This document shows positions 19,341 through 26,938 of a DNA stretch of 64,000 nt, in pieces (position 1 is the stretch's first letter; each line of letters begins with the position of its first letter). Below the pieces are notes generated by a model. It was not told the DNA's origin, made no database searches, and worked only from the letters and a program-made list of their open reading frames with translations. The translations under genes and the position numbers were made by a program. The stretch covers positions 868,001 through 932,000 of the forward strand of contig NZ_CP041983.1 in NCBI RefSeq assembly GCF_014522325.1. Reading direction: 5' to 3'. Origin of the DNA: Lactobacillus sp. PV012. GTDB lineage: Bacteria > Bacillota > Bacilli > Lactobacillales > Lactobacillaceae.

Positions 19341-20051
19341 TTATTCTTCATCCTCATAAAAACTAGTATAGTATTCCTCGATCGTTTTACCCTGCTGCCT
19401 AATATCCTCTGCTGAAATTTGTGCTGCTATTTGATGATCCTTGATAATGACCACTTCATCCAATAGATTTCTAATTTCATTTACAAAATGATCAGAAATA
19501 ATTAAGGTACTATCTTCATCTTTCCACAATAAAATCGAATTAATTATTTTCTTTCTCGTCATTGGATCAATTCCCGAAAATGGCTCATCTAATAGATAAA
19601 GTTTTGCATGGCGACTTAAAGTTAGAGCAATATTCAGCTTTTCTTGCATCCCTTTTGAAAGTTGCCCTAATTTCATTTCATCATTTAACTTCATGAACTT
19701 CTTTAATTCTTCAAATTGTTCTTGATCAAAATCTGAAAATAATCTTTCATAAAATTCTTTTATCCACTTAATACTCGTGCCATTTCCAAGTCCCTTCAAA
19801 GAATCTGACATTGATACAAGGGCTTTTCTATTTTCTGACTTTGTCTCACCTTCTACTTGAATTTGGCCTTTGTAATTATTAGCTAAACCAGCTATTAGAC
19901 GCATCAAGGTCGTTTTACCTGCACCATTTTCTCCCAAGAGTGCAACAATCTTTCCACTGGTAATATTTAAATCTATCTTACTCAAAATTGTTTTTAGATT
20001 TTTATGGTAAGTTAAGTTTTCAATTTGTAGCATTTCTTTATTTTTCATCAT
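19341..20051 (-). CDS. ABC transporter ATP-binding protein
   Basis: 236 aa. Walker A GENGAGKTT at 40-48, an ABC signature variant LSKGMQEKL near 138-146, Walker B LYLLDEPFSGID near 158-169, and a switch His in SDHF near 193. The ATG at 20051 overlaps the regulator's end by 14 bases, so translation is coupled. Its short single-domain form and partner permease suggest an export or resistance-type transporter controlled by the upstream regulator. Confidence 0.93.
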   Translation of the reverse strand: MMKNKEMLQIENLTYHKNLKTILSKIDLNITSGKIVALLGENGAGKTTLMRLIAGLANNYKGQIQVEGETKSENRKALVSMSDSLKGLGNGTSIKWIKEFYERLFSDFDQEQFEELKKFMKLNDEMKLGQLSKGMQEKLNIALTLSRHAKLYLLDEPFSGIDPMTRKKIINSILLWKDEDSTLIISDHFVNEIRNLLDEVVIIKDHQIAAQISAEDIRQQGKTIEEYYTSFYEDEE

Positions 20052-20403
20052 TTTTAATGTAATTTCTCAAAACTTCTTCTGCTTCTTGCTTATCTAAGCC
20101 TAACTGGCGACAGCTTTCCAAAAATTCTTTTATTGTATCTTTCACTAGCTCCATACACTTTTTTTCAATTAACCTCTTATCGGTTGTCACAAAAGACCCG
20201 AGTCCTCTTTTAACTTCTAAAATACCTTCACGATTCATTTCAGCCAAAGCACGCTGCACTGTATTTACATTTACGGTCAATTCAACTGCTAACTGCCGTA
20301 CTGAAGGAATCTTCTCACCTGCCTTGATATTTCCCAAGGCTATTTGACGGTACAAGTATTTTTCAATTTGTAAATAAATTGGTACATTATCTTGGAATTC
20401 CAT
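20038..20403 (-). CDS. GntR-family transcriptional regulator, YtrA subfamily
   Basis: The start is taken as ATG 20403, preceded by AAGGAGAG; the longer open frame (to 20454) would run through the promoter and operator. 121 aa: a winged helix-turn-helix (PIYLQIEKYLYRQIALG, then SVRQLAVELTVNVNTVQRAL, then REGILEVKRGLGSFV) and a short helical tail of ~45 residues, the length that defines the YtrA type, which lacks a large ligand domain. Likely represses its own operon through the palindrome overlapping its promoter. Confidence 0.93.
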   Translation of the reverse strand: MEFQDNVPIYLQIEKYLYRQIALGNIKAGEKIPSVRQLAVELTVNVNTVQRALAEMNREGILEVKRGLGSFVTTDKRLIEKKCMELVKDTIKEFLESCRQLGLDKQEAEEVLRNYIKNDEK

Positions 20404-20417
20404 TATCTCTCCTTTTA

Positions 20418-20461
20418 AGTGTAATATTAAACTATTACACTGATATATTACCAAAAGTCAA
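20418..20461 (-). promoter_or_regulatory. promoter and palindromic operator of the gntR-ABC operon
   Basis: A perfect inverted repeat AGTGTAATA-6-TATTACACT spans 20418-20441. On the minus strand TTGACT (20456-20461) and TGTAAT (20434-20439), 16 bases apart, make a promoter whose -10 lies inside the operator. The GTGTA/TACAC half-sites are the type bound by YtrA-like regulators. Binding would block RNA polymerase: negative autoregulation. Confidence 0.8.
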
Positions 20462-20736
20462 AATATTAAACAACCCACTAAATTAATTGTTTCACAGTAC
20501 ACTAACTCCTCATTACCAATTTTTAGTTATTGGTTATTATTCCTGTTGTAGCAGTACTTTACTGGGAATGGCAAAAAATTAATACTATCGGTGTAAAACT
20601 CAATTTGTTATCTTATTCTAAAATATTTACCCAATTTTCTTAAAAATATACTATTATATTAAATAAAAAAATAGCCTATTTTTTTGATTTTTAGCAAAAA
20701 AGTTTCACAGCTCTTTACTAAGCAGCGATGTAGTAA
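20462..20736. other. AT-rich intergenic stretch, possible gene remnant
   Basis: No intact gene is visible. A 37-codon plus-strand frame at 20530-20643 reads VIIPVVAVLYWEWQKINT near its start, like a membrane-protein fragment, but begins with TTG and has no ribosome site. I treat it as possible decay debris, not a gene. The region separates the ABC operon from the accessory cluster. Confidence 0.3.
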
Positions 20737-20774
20737 GATAAAAAGACCTAAAAGTATTAAACTTCTAGGTCTTA
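20737..20774 (-). terminator. terminator of the zinc-ribbon/TcaA-like gene
   Basis: On the minus strand AAGACCTAGAAGT-ttaat-ACTTTTAGGTCTT is followed by TTTATC. It lies about 70 bases after the stop at 20845 and fits the end of that transcript. Confidence 0.75.
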
Positions 20775-20844
20775 AATGATTATTTTAGGAAATGTTTACC
20801 GTATTTCATTAATTAGGACTTCTTCTTTACGCCAAAATTCTATC

Positions 20845-21912
20845 TTATTTTACATCTACATCTGTATCCCACTTAGGAGTTACGATGTAATCAAAATCAT
20901 CATCGTCAGAGCTCCATTTAATTACTCTGGAATCTGAATTTGCACCATAAGTATTAAAATCTGCTAGTTGGTCAATTAACCCTTTGATAGGTTTAGATTT
21001 TACTGTCTTACCATCAACCACAGTGGTTAAATAGAATTCTCCATCTTCATCTGGATCATATTTCTTATGAGAAGAAGAGGAGCTTTCATCATTACCCCCA
21101 CGAAAATATGTTCTAATGGTTTCACCATTCTTATCCAATGTACCTTCTTTTTCATGGATACCATTAAAATAAATCTTACTATAAGCTGGTCCTTTTATTT
21201 TTACACTATATGTTTTTACATCCAGGAATACTGGATCGTTATTAACTATATCGACAGTCTTGTTAGTTTCTTGTTTCTGTTTATTATAGACAGTTATATC
21301 ATACATTCCTGCTAAAAGATTTACCTGTTTCTTGCCATTAGATTTTATTTTTCCCATATTAGTCCCATTGATATAAAGTAAATCATTGTCATCATCTGTA
21401 TTAATTACAGGACTATAGGTTCTAACTTTTAATGAATATTTAGGGAAAATCATAAAATAATTTCCATTTCTCACTAATTGAAGAGTTTCTTTAGAATTTG
21501 GTTGTTTTAAAGAATTAACTAGGTAATCTTTTAAACTCTTTTTATCACTTTTGTTAAGATATTCATAAGATGTTTGCAAAGGCTTTAAAGTTTCTGGAGT
21601 AATTTTAACAGTCGAATTATCAGTAATAACATAGTTTTTTAATTTAGGAGAATTAGTAGTAAGAGCATTTACAATTCTAGAAGCCTGACTATCCTGACTA
21701 TAATATTTGGTGCCAGCAAATCCTAGAGCTGCCACAATTACTAATATTCCAATGTAAATTAAATATTTTATTTTTTTCTTTTTTGATTTTAAGGGTTTAG
21801 GATTGGGAGCTGTTGGGGAATTTTGAGAATTGTTGGTAACTTGACCACAATTTCCACAAACTTTATCAGTAGGTTTTAGGGGATGGCCACAATTTGTACA
21901 AAATTTTTTCAT
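20845..21912 (-). CDS. zinc-ribbon membrane protein, TcaA-like
   Basis: 355 aa. The N-terminus is a CxxC-x10-CxxC zinc ribbon (Cys5, 8, 19, 22), then a Pro/Lys linker and one membrane helix at ~48-68; the remaining ~285 residues face outward. The outer part has a helical domain (~75-150) and PEGA-like beta segments (LLYINGTNMGKI, KIYFNGIHEKEGTLD), the architecture of TcaA/YvbJ proteins linked to envelope stress and glycopeptide response in Staphylococcus and Bacillus. A cytosolic sensor ribbon joined to an outside domain suggests envelope sensing; the function here is inferred. It follows the 253-aa membrane protein by 20 bases. Confidence 0.8.
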   Translation of the reverse strand: MKKFCTNCGHPLKPTDKVCGNCGQVTNNSQNSPTAPNPKPLKSKKKKIKYLIYIGILVIVAALGFAGTKYYSQDSQASRIVNALTTNSPKLKNYVITDNSTVKITPETLKPLQTSYEYLNKSDKKSLKDYLVNSLKQPNSKETLQLVRNGNYFMIFPKYSLKVRTYSPVINTDDDNDLLYINGTNMGKIKSNGKKQVNLLAGMYDITVYNKQKQETNKTVDIVNNDPVFLDVKTYSVKIKGPAYSKIYFNGIHEKEGTLDKNGETIRTYFRGGNDESSSSSHKKYDPDEDGEFYLTTVVDGKTVKSKPIKGLIDQLADFNTYGANSDSRVIKWSSDDDDFDYIVTPKWDTDVDVK

Positions 21913-21932
21913 TTTTATTTTTATAATCCTCT

Positions 21933-22694
21933 CTAATCATCAACTTCTTCAGGTGTTGTAGGGAAGCCACTAACTTTAACTTTTATTGGAGTTAGATCCA
22001 CATTATATTTAGATAATAATTTTGTATCTCCATCTAACATTACCTCTACTTTTTCACCATTAATTAATTCTTGGGTAGTTGGAGAATAGGTCACATAATA
22101 TTTTGAACCAGTAAAAATATTTTCCGTTGCGTAATTATAATTTTTCTCTGGGATACAACTATCCATCCAAGCTTGCCAATCTTTCCAAACTTGGGCTGCC
22201 TTTTTATCTTTTTCTACTAGTCCTAACCAATCCTGATATTCATAGACTACTTCCTCTGAAACATCTCTATATCTTTTTCCTAAGTTAACATGGTTAAAAA
22301 ATCCACTAGTAGCTGCTACATTTTGGAGTAGTTTGGGATGACTTTTAAAATACTTATAACTCTCCGACTTTCCATCTCCATTTTTATACATAATTGAAAA
22401 TATATTATTCACTATAGACACTGTTGACTCAATTGAAACTCTTTTTACTGGAGCTTTTGTAAACGTTCCATCCTCAGTGTTATAGGTTACACGCTTATAT
22501 TTATAATATCCAAAGGTTATATTCTCTTTATAAAAGGGACTATTAGGGTTATATTTGGGAGAATTATGCAGATGAATCCCAATTATTACAAGAATTGCTA
22601 CAATAATACCACCAGTAATTAAGATTATTTTATTATGATTTGTTCTTCTTCCTTTAGAAAAAGAAGAAGGAGCTTTTAAATTGTTATCTTCCAT
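21933..22694 (-). CDS. single-pass membrane protein, unknown function
   Basis: 253 aa. A short basic cytosolic start (~22 residues), one helix at ~23-42 (IILITGGIIVAILVIIGI), then a ~210-residue outside domain with no cysteine and no family I recognise. It shares no obvious motif with the adjacent TcaA-like protein but has the same inside-helix-outside plan. Its ATG follows a terminator hairpin by about 10 bases, so expression may depend on read-through from the SLAP-protein promoter. Probably co-transcribed with the TcaA-like gene. Confidence 0.7.
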   Translation of the reverse strand: MEDNNLKAPSSFSKGRRTNHNKIILITGGIIVAILVIIGIHLHNSPKYNPNSPFYKENITFGYYKYKRVTYNTEDGTFTKAPVKRVSIESTVSIVNNIFSIMYKNGDGKSESYKYFKSHPKLLQNVAATSGFFNHVNLGKRYRDVSEEVVYEYQDWLGLVEKDKKAAQVWKDWQAWMDSCIPEKNYNYATENIFTGSKYYVTYSPTTQELINGEKVEVMLDGDTKLLSKYNVDLTPIKVKVSGFPTTPEEVDD

Positions 22695-22703
22695 TTTTCA
22701 CCA

Positions 22704-22739
22704 AACAAAAGACGGCTGAGTTGTTGACTCATCCGTCTT
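22704..22739 (-). terminator. terminator after the SLAP-protein gene
   Basis: On the minus strand AAGACGGATGAGT-caaca-ACTCAGCCGTCTT is followed by TTG-rich sequence. It has only a short T run and ends just before the next gene's start, so it may be leaky and set a ratio between the upstream and downstream genes. Confidence 0.75.
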
Positions 22740-22762
22740 TATTACTTTCTAAACCAGATATA

Positions 22763-23563
22763 CTACTTAATTACGAGACTTGTCGCACGAATCCAGTAGC
22801 TTTTACCGTAGACTTTGTAATAAGTTTTACCCTTAATTGTTTTCTTTTGATTTAATTTATAAGTATGGTGTCCGTAAACCTTAGTTCGAGTAGTCTTTCC
22901 AGTTGAAGTGTAAGTGGTAACCTTGGCATTCTTTCTGCCTCTAACGTAGCCTTTTAAGTTAACCTTCTTTACTGAAGAAGCTGAGGTATTGTTTTCAACT
23001 TTAATTGGGACGACAATTGAGGCGGCGTTCTCATTACCACGCCCTTCATATCCTAAATCCATTTTATCTCCACTAACAATATGTGGTTCTGGTGCCCCAT
23101 TATCACCTGTATCCCATACATATAATGACCATTCTTTGCCTACATAATTTCCCCAATTCCCTTGTTGTAATAATCTGCTATAGTGAGAGCCATTTTTCAC
23201 ATTAAAAGTTAGCACAGCACTATAACTTTTTCCTTTTCTTAAGGGAGTATTTACACTTAGAGCTTCTGTGTAGTCTGGATCACCATTATCCATATTCGCA
23301 TAAACTGACATTCCCAACATTTTTGTTACTTTACTTACATTAGAAGTAACATCGCTAACTGGACGTAGAGCAAGAGAACCAACTGTTTCCCCATTTTTAG
23401 CAACAAGATATGGAGTCTTTTTCTTAAGCCATAAGGTTGCAGTTTGATCATCATCGTCTGCGGCTTGAACAATGTTTGGATGAATGCTGTTTGCCACAAC
23501 ACCAGTTAAAGGAGTTACTCCTAATAATGCAGCTACAACCAATCCTAAGTATTTCTTCTTCAT
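22763..23563 (-). CDS. secreted SLAP-domain protein
   Basis: 266 aa. A signal peptide (basic KKK, hydrophobic ~6-25, cleavage near VQAA at 33-36) is followed by ~155 residues of unrecognised, Gly/Asn-rich beta-type sequence. Residues ~198-266 are an S-layer-associated (SLAP) domain: VRGRKNAKVTTYTSTGKTT, then KVYGHHTYKLNQKKTIKGK and YYKVYGKSYWIRATSLV. This domain anchors proteins to the lactobacillar wall without a covalent bond. One of the genes with the shared dyad-box promoter. The start has GGAGAG nine bases upstream. Confidence 0.85.
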   Translation of the reverse strand: MKKKYLGLVVAALLGVTPLTGVVANSIHPNIVQAADDDDQTATLWLKKKTPYLVAKNGETVGSLALRPVSDVTSNVSKVTKMLGMSVYANMDNGDPDYTEALSVNTPLRKGKSYSAVLTFNVKNGSHYSRLLQQGNWGNYVGKEWSLYVWDTGDNGAPEPHIVSGDKMDLGYEGRGNENAASIVVPIKVENNTSASSVKKVNLKGYVRGRKNAKVTTYTSTGKTTRTKVYGHHTYKLNQKKTIKGKTYYKVYGKSYWIRATSLVIK

Positions 23564-23605
23564 GTCTTTTGTCTCTCCTATATTAATATAATTTTTTCAA
23601 ATTCT

Positions 23606-23652
23606 ACTTTACTATTAAAAATCACATCTGTCTTGAAATCTTCCATATTGAT
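23606..23652 (-). promoter_or_regulatory. shared-box promoter A (SLAP-protein gene)
   Basis: Minus strand: box ATCAATATGGAA (23641-23652), 6 bases, -35 AAGACA (23629-23634), 17 bases, -10 TAAAGT (23606-23611). Both core elements are poor, which fits an activator-dependent promoter. The whole ~105-base region up to the start codon is nearly identical to promoters B and D. Confidence 0.7.
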
Positions 23653-23705
23653 ATAATACAAGCGTTATTTAAAATTACTTCTACTTATCATTAATTTTTT
23701 AAACA

Positions 23706-23743
23706 AAAAGGTTGATTCCAACTAATAATTGCAATCAACCTAA
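23706..23743 (-). terminator. terminator of the 146-aa secreted-protein gene
   Basis: Minus strand AGGTTGATT...AATCAACCT with a 15-base loop, followed by five T. Confidence 0.8.
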
Positions 23744-23761
23744 TAAACTAGAGACACTAAC

Positions 23762-24202
23762 TTATCTTCTATAATGCTTCAAAGCAGCTGACTTACTTTT
23801 ATAATAAGTCTGCATAGCACTCGCATCCCTTAAACTTTGGTGATTAGATGAAAGGTTTAGAGGATAAATTCGTCCACCAATGTAGTAAAAAGTCAAAGTA
23901 TTTCCTTTACTACTAATTAAAACTTTACTTGGAATTGAAAGTGAGGTAGCTCTATATGCCTTAGAAGAATACTTGTATACTCGAGCATTTACTCCATCTA
24001 ATTTAATTCTAGTACTATTAATCTTATAGGCATGAACTTTCTTTCTAGATGTTGCTAAATACCAAGTACCTCTAAATCTTTTGGGAACAGTTGTTGTTTT
24101 TAAGACACTAGCTTGAGCAGATTTCACATTAACTTTATCTGAAACTCCGACTACGCCAATAAAAACTAATAATGCAATCCCTAATAACTTTAAGCGTTTC
24201 AT
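23762..24202 (-). CDS. small secreted protein, unknown function
   Basis: 146 aa with a signal peptide (basic start, hydrophobic core ~6-20, likely cleavage after AQA near 31). The mature part is basic and Tyr/Ser-rich, beginning KRFRGTWYLATSRKKVHAY, a pattern common in small lactobacillar secreted proteins with a lipocalin- or DUF-like beta fold; I do not recognise a named family. Monocistronic: its own shared-box promoter upstream and a terminator downstream. Confidence 0.7.
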   Translation of the reverse strand: MKRLKLLGIALLVFIGVVGVSDKVNVKSAQASVLKTTTVPKRFRGTWYLATSRKKVHAYKINSTRIKLDGVNARVYKYSSKAYRATSLSIPSKVLISSKGNTLTFYYIGGRIYPLNLSSNHQSLRDASAMQTYYKSKSAALKHYRR

Positions 24203-24241
24203 TTTGTATCTCCTATATTAATATAATTTTTTTCAAATTCT

Positions 24242-24288
24242 ACTTTACTCCCAAAAATTACATCTGTCTTGAAATCTTCTATATTGAA
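24242..24288 (-). promoter_or_regulatory. shared-box promoter B (146-aa secreted protein)
   Basis: Minus strand: box TTCAATATAGAA (24277-24288), a full dyad TTC-n-ATAT-n-GAA, 6 bases, -35 AAGACA (24265-24270), 17 bases, -10 TAAAGT (24242-24247). Spacing is identical to promoter A. Confidence 0.72.
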
Positions 24289-24401
24289 ATAATACATTTG
24301 TTATAAAATTAAAACTCGATAAATTTTACTTCAACTTAAATAATTCTTTTGCTTCGTTAATTTAAGCCATAAATCAATTTTATTTAACGTGTTACCTCTA
24401 A

Positions 24402-25880
24402 TTATTTACGTGATAATTTTCTAGACAATTGTCTATTAGTAGTATTAAGGGCTTCATTCATACCATCTAATTTTCTATTCGTATTTCCCAGTTGTCTATT
24501 TGTTTCATCTACCTTAGAAGTAAGCGATGTATTTACTGCTACATTTGCTGCTATGCCACTTTGAATAGTTCTCTTAATTCTTTTAGCATTCGCATTAATA
24601 GACGAAGTGATATTATCAGCACTATTTTTCATATCGGTATCTATAACATTAACACCCTGCTTAATATCCTTTAGTTCTTCCTTAATATTTTCAATCCCAT
24701 TACGAATTTCTTGATGTTGCTCAATAATTATCTCTAATTTATCTGATACGTTTCGAAAACCTTTTTCAACAGTATTTCTCATTAAAGTACTATTACGTTC
24801 AATATCTTGACGTAATGCTAAATTTTCTTCTGCTCGTCCCCAACGATCCTCAGCAAGCCGAACAGCATCCCCCGCAGTTAGTGCTTGCTCAGTACGAACA
24901 AGTTCATATAACTCTGCATAATATTTTAAATTACCAAACCGCTTTGCTGGAACATCAATAAACAAATCTTCTTTCGATTTAAGTAACTTTCTGAATTTTT
25001 TTGCTTGCTTTAAGTAATAAGTACATTGATCTTTCAGATACTCATAATTTTTAATTTTAATCTTATTTTGCCCAATTATAGCCGGAAGTTCTTTTACTGC
25101 TCTCTCTGCCCCAGCTCTACGCCTTTTATTTTCCTCTATTCTCTCATTTCGGCTAGTAACTTGTATCTGATACTCTTCATATTTTTTCTGTGCAGCAATC
25201 TTTTCTCTATACTCAGATATAGCTAGTTCATAGTTTTTTATCTTTTGATTGTATTCAGCCATCTTTTGATTATACTCACGCTTAGGCACCGTTTTTCTAA
25301 ATATAATAATAATACCAATAATAACGATCAATCCTACAATACATCCAATATTCTCTGCTTTACCAGAAGCCAAGAAATTAAACAAAGTTTGATCATTTTT
25401 AGAAGGATTTTTCATTATTGATAATGCTATAATTTTGCTTTGAATTATCTTAGATAGTCCATAAGCCCATAAAACTAAAGGTATAAAGATTAATAGAGCA
25501 TACTCCCACCACTTCCACTTGTGCATAGGTTTATAATCAGGTTTCTTCAATTTACGAAGCTCATCTTGTTTTTTCTTTAATTGTTGTCTATATTCCAGGA
25601 TTTTTATAGTAGTATTATTCGGTGTTTCGTCGCTTAGAACTGGCTGAGTTTTTTCTATTTTGGGAACAGATACTGCTTTAAATTTTCCTGAATTGTTTTT
25701 AGCGTTTGTTAGGTCTATTTTATTACCACTCATAACTTTTTGAAAAAAATTAATTTCAGAATTTATATCCCTGATTTTATTATGTAAATCTATAATATTC
25801 TGGTTATTTTTCTCTGTTTCTTTAATTACAAGATATGTTTGCTTAATTTTATAGAGTAACGCTTGCTTTTTGTCATTCAT
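24402..25880 (-). CDS. coiled-coil membrane protein, unknown function
   Basis: 492 aa from the ATG at 25880 (GGTGG eight bases upstream; an ATG at 25895 is the alternative). Residues ~1-50 and ~85-115 are charged coiled coil, two membrane segments lie near 125-147 and 178-195, a long coiled coil runs ~205-330, and the C-terminal ~130 residues are heptad-like and Asn/Arg-rich with repeats of the type NxxLxxxN. No enzyme motif is seen. It is 45 bases downstream of the zinc-ribbon gene and probably in the same operon. The tail resembles helical hairpins of toxin/adhesin-associated proteins, but I cannot assign it. Confidence 0.7.
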   Translation of the reverse strand: MNDKKQALLYKIKQTYLVIKETEKNNQNIIDLHNKIRDINSEINFFQKVMSGNKIDLTNAKNNSGKFKAVSVPKIEKTQPVLSDETPNNTTIKILEYRQQLKKKQDELRKLKKPDYKPMHKWKWWEYALLIFIPLVLWAYGLSKIIQSKIIALSIMKNPSKNDQTLFNFLASGKAENIGCIVGLIVIIGIIIIFRKTVPKREYNQKMAEYNQKIKNYELAISEYREKIAAQKKYEEYQIQVTSRNERIEENKRRRAGAERAVKELPAIIGQNKIKIKNYEYLKDQCTYYLKQAKKFRKLLKSKEDLFIDVPAKRFGNLKYYAELYELVRTEQALTAGDAVRLAEDRWGRAEENLALRQDIERNSTLMRNTVEKGFRNVSDKLEIIIEQHQEIRNGIENIKEELKDIKQGVNVIDTDMKNSADNITSSINANAKRIKRTIQSGIAANVAVNTSLTSKVDETNRQLGNTNRKLDGMNEALNTTNRQLSRKLSRK

Positions 25881-25940
25881 TTTTCTATCCACCATTTTAC
25901 TAAAAGTAATCCAATTAATTATTAAACTTAAATAATACTT

Positions 25941-26711
25941 TTAACTCTTAACTTCCATTTTATCTACTAAATTCTTCACTTCATCGCTATCTTTAACTTG
26001 CTGAATTTCTTTAGCACTTAAGGTTGCAAAGGGAGTTACATGGCGCGTTGCAGAATCTTTTGAAGATTGCTCGTAACAATAAACAGTTGATCCATCTGAA
26101 CTTATCCGATATTCAAGAATTTCTCCACCATTTTGCCCGTCACTGGTAAACATATAACTTACTCCCGTTCCAGGCTCAGAATAATTTTCATTTTCTGCGC
26201 TTGCTTGAATTACATTGACTTCAAGACTATCTTGAGTTGCAAAACTCTTCCAGCCTTCACTTTTTTTTCCACCTAGTAATAAAACAGAAGAAGCTAATGT
26301 TTTAGGACCAATGTTTGCTACAGTTGCTCCATCACCGTCATCTTCATTATTATCAGATGCCGCATCTTCTTGATTACTACTGCTACCAGCATTAATACTT
26401 TGTGCACTATCAGAACTTGTTACTGAAGAAGAGTTTTTTGTTTCCATCACTGCCGAGTTATTTGAATTATCCATATTTTGATAAACTAGATATCCACCTT
26501 CGGCTAAAAGTGCTACCACACCAATTCCAATAAACCATTTATAAGCAGAATGATTTTTCTTACTAGCTTGCTTAGCTGGTTGCCTCATAGATCCCCTATT
26601 TTTAGTAGATTGATTAATTTGCTCTACTGGAGTAAGGGGTGTCCCACAATTTCCACACACCTTATCAGTATTCTTAACTGGATGACCACAATTTGAACAA
26701 AATTTATTCAT
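25941..26711 (-). CDS. zinc-ribbon membrane protein with outside domain
   Basis: 256 aa. Zinc ribbon Cys5, 8, 19, 22, nearly identical in sequence to that of the TcaA-like protein 4.8 kb away (FCxNCGHPxKxTDKVCGNCG), then a basic linker, one helix at ~59-78, a Ser/Asn/Asp-rich linker (~85-130) and a ~120-residue outside domain with no family I recognise. It is preceded by shared-box promoter C and followed by the coiled-coil gene. The matching ribbon hints that the two proteins see the same cytosolic partner. Confidence 0.75.
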   Translation of the reverse strand: MNKFCSNCGHPVKNTDKVCGNCGTPLTPVEQINQSTKNRGSMRQPAKQASKKNHSAYKWFIGIGVVALLAEGGYLVYQNMDNSNNSAVMETKNSSSVTSSDSAQSINAGSSSNQEDAASDNNEDDGDGATVANIGPKTLASSVLLLGGKKSEGWKSFATQDSLEVNVIQASAENENYSEPGTGVSYMFTSDGQNGGEILEYRISSDGSTVYCYEQSSKDSATRHVTPFATLSAKEIQQVKDSDEVKNLVDKMEVKS

Positions 26712-26744
26712 TAATATCCCTCATTTTTACATTCAATAATCCTT

Positions 26745-26791
26745 ACTTTATCATTAAAGTTTATTTTCGTCTTAAAATCTTCCACATTGAA
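26745..26791 (-). promoter_or_regulatory. shared-box promoter C (zinc-ribbon/coiled-coil operon)
   Basis: Minus strand: box TTCAATGTGGAA (26780-26791), 6 bases, -35 AAGACG (26768-26773), 17 bases, -10 TAAAGT (26745-26750). The region downstream of the -10 has diverged from A, B and D, while box and spacing are kept, which argues for function. Confidence 0.7.
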
Positions 26792-26820
26792 ATAATCCGC
26801 CTGTTATATCTACTACCTAC

Positions 26821-26862
26821 AAATAAAGGATAAGCCGATTTTATTACTAGCTTATCCTTTAT
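26821..26862 (-). terminator. terminator after the pseudo-matrixin gene
   Basis: Minus strand AAAGGATAAGC...GCTTATCCTTT, an 11-base perfect stem with a 14-base loop, then ATTTG. It lies 77 bases past the stop at 26939. Confidence 0.75.
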
Positions 26863-26938
26863 TATCCTTATTTATTTGTAACTAATTTTCGCCGGTCAGT
26901 TCTCTCTTTGATTTTTTAACAATCATAATTCTACTAGT

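Noticed and set aside
20404-20454. Longer GntR reading frame
   Set aside because: It crosses the operator and promoter; the ATG at 20403 has the ribosome site and matches the family's start.
20530-20643. 37-codon plus-strand frame resembling a membrane fragment
   Set aside because: TTG start, no ribosome site, no neighbour to give context; too short to call a gene.
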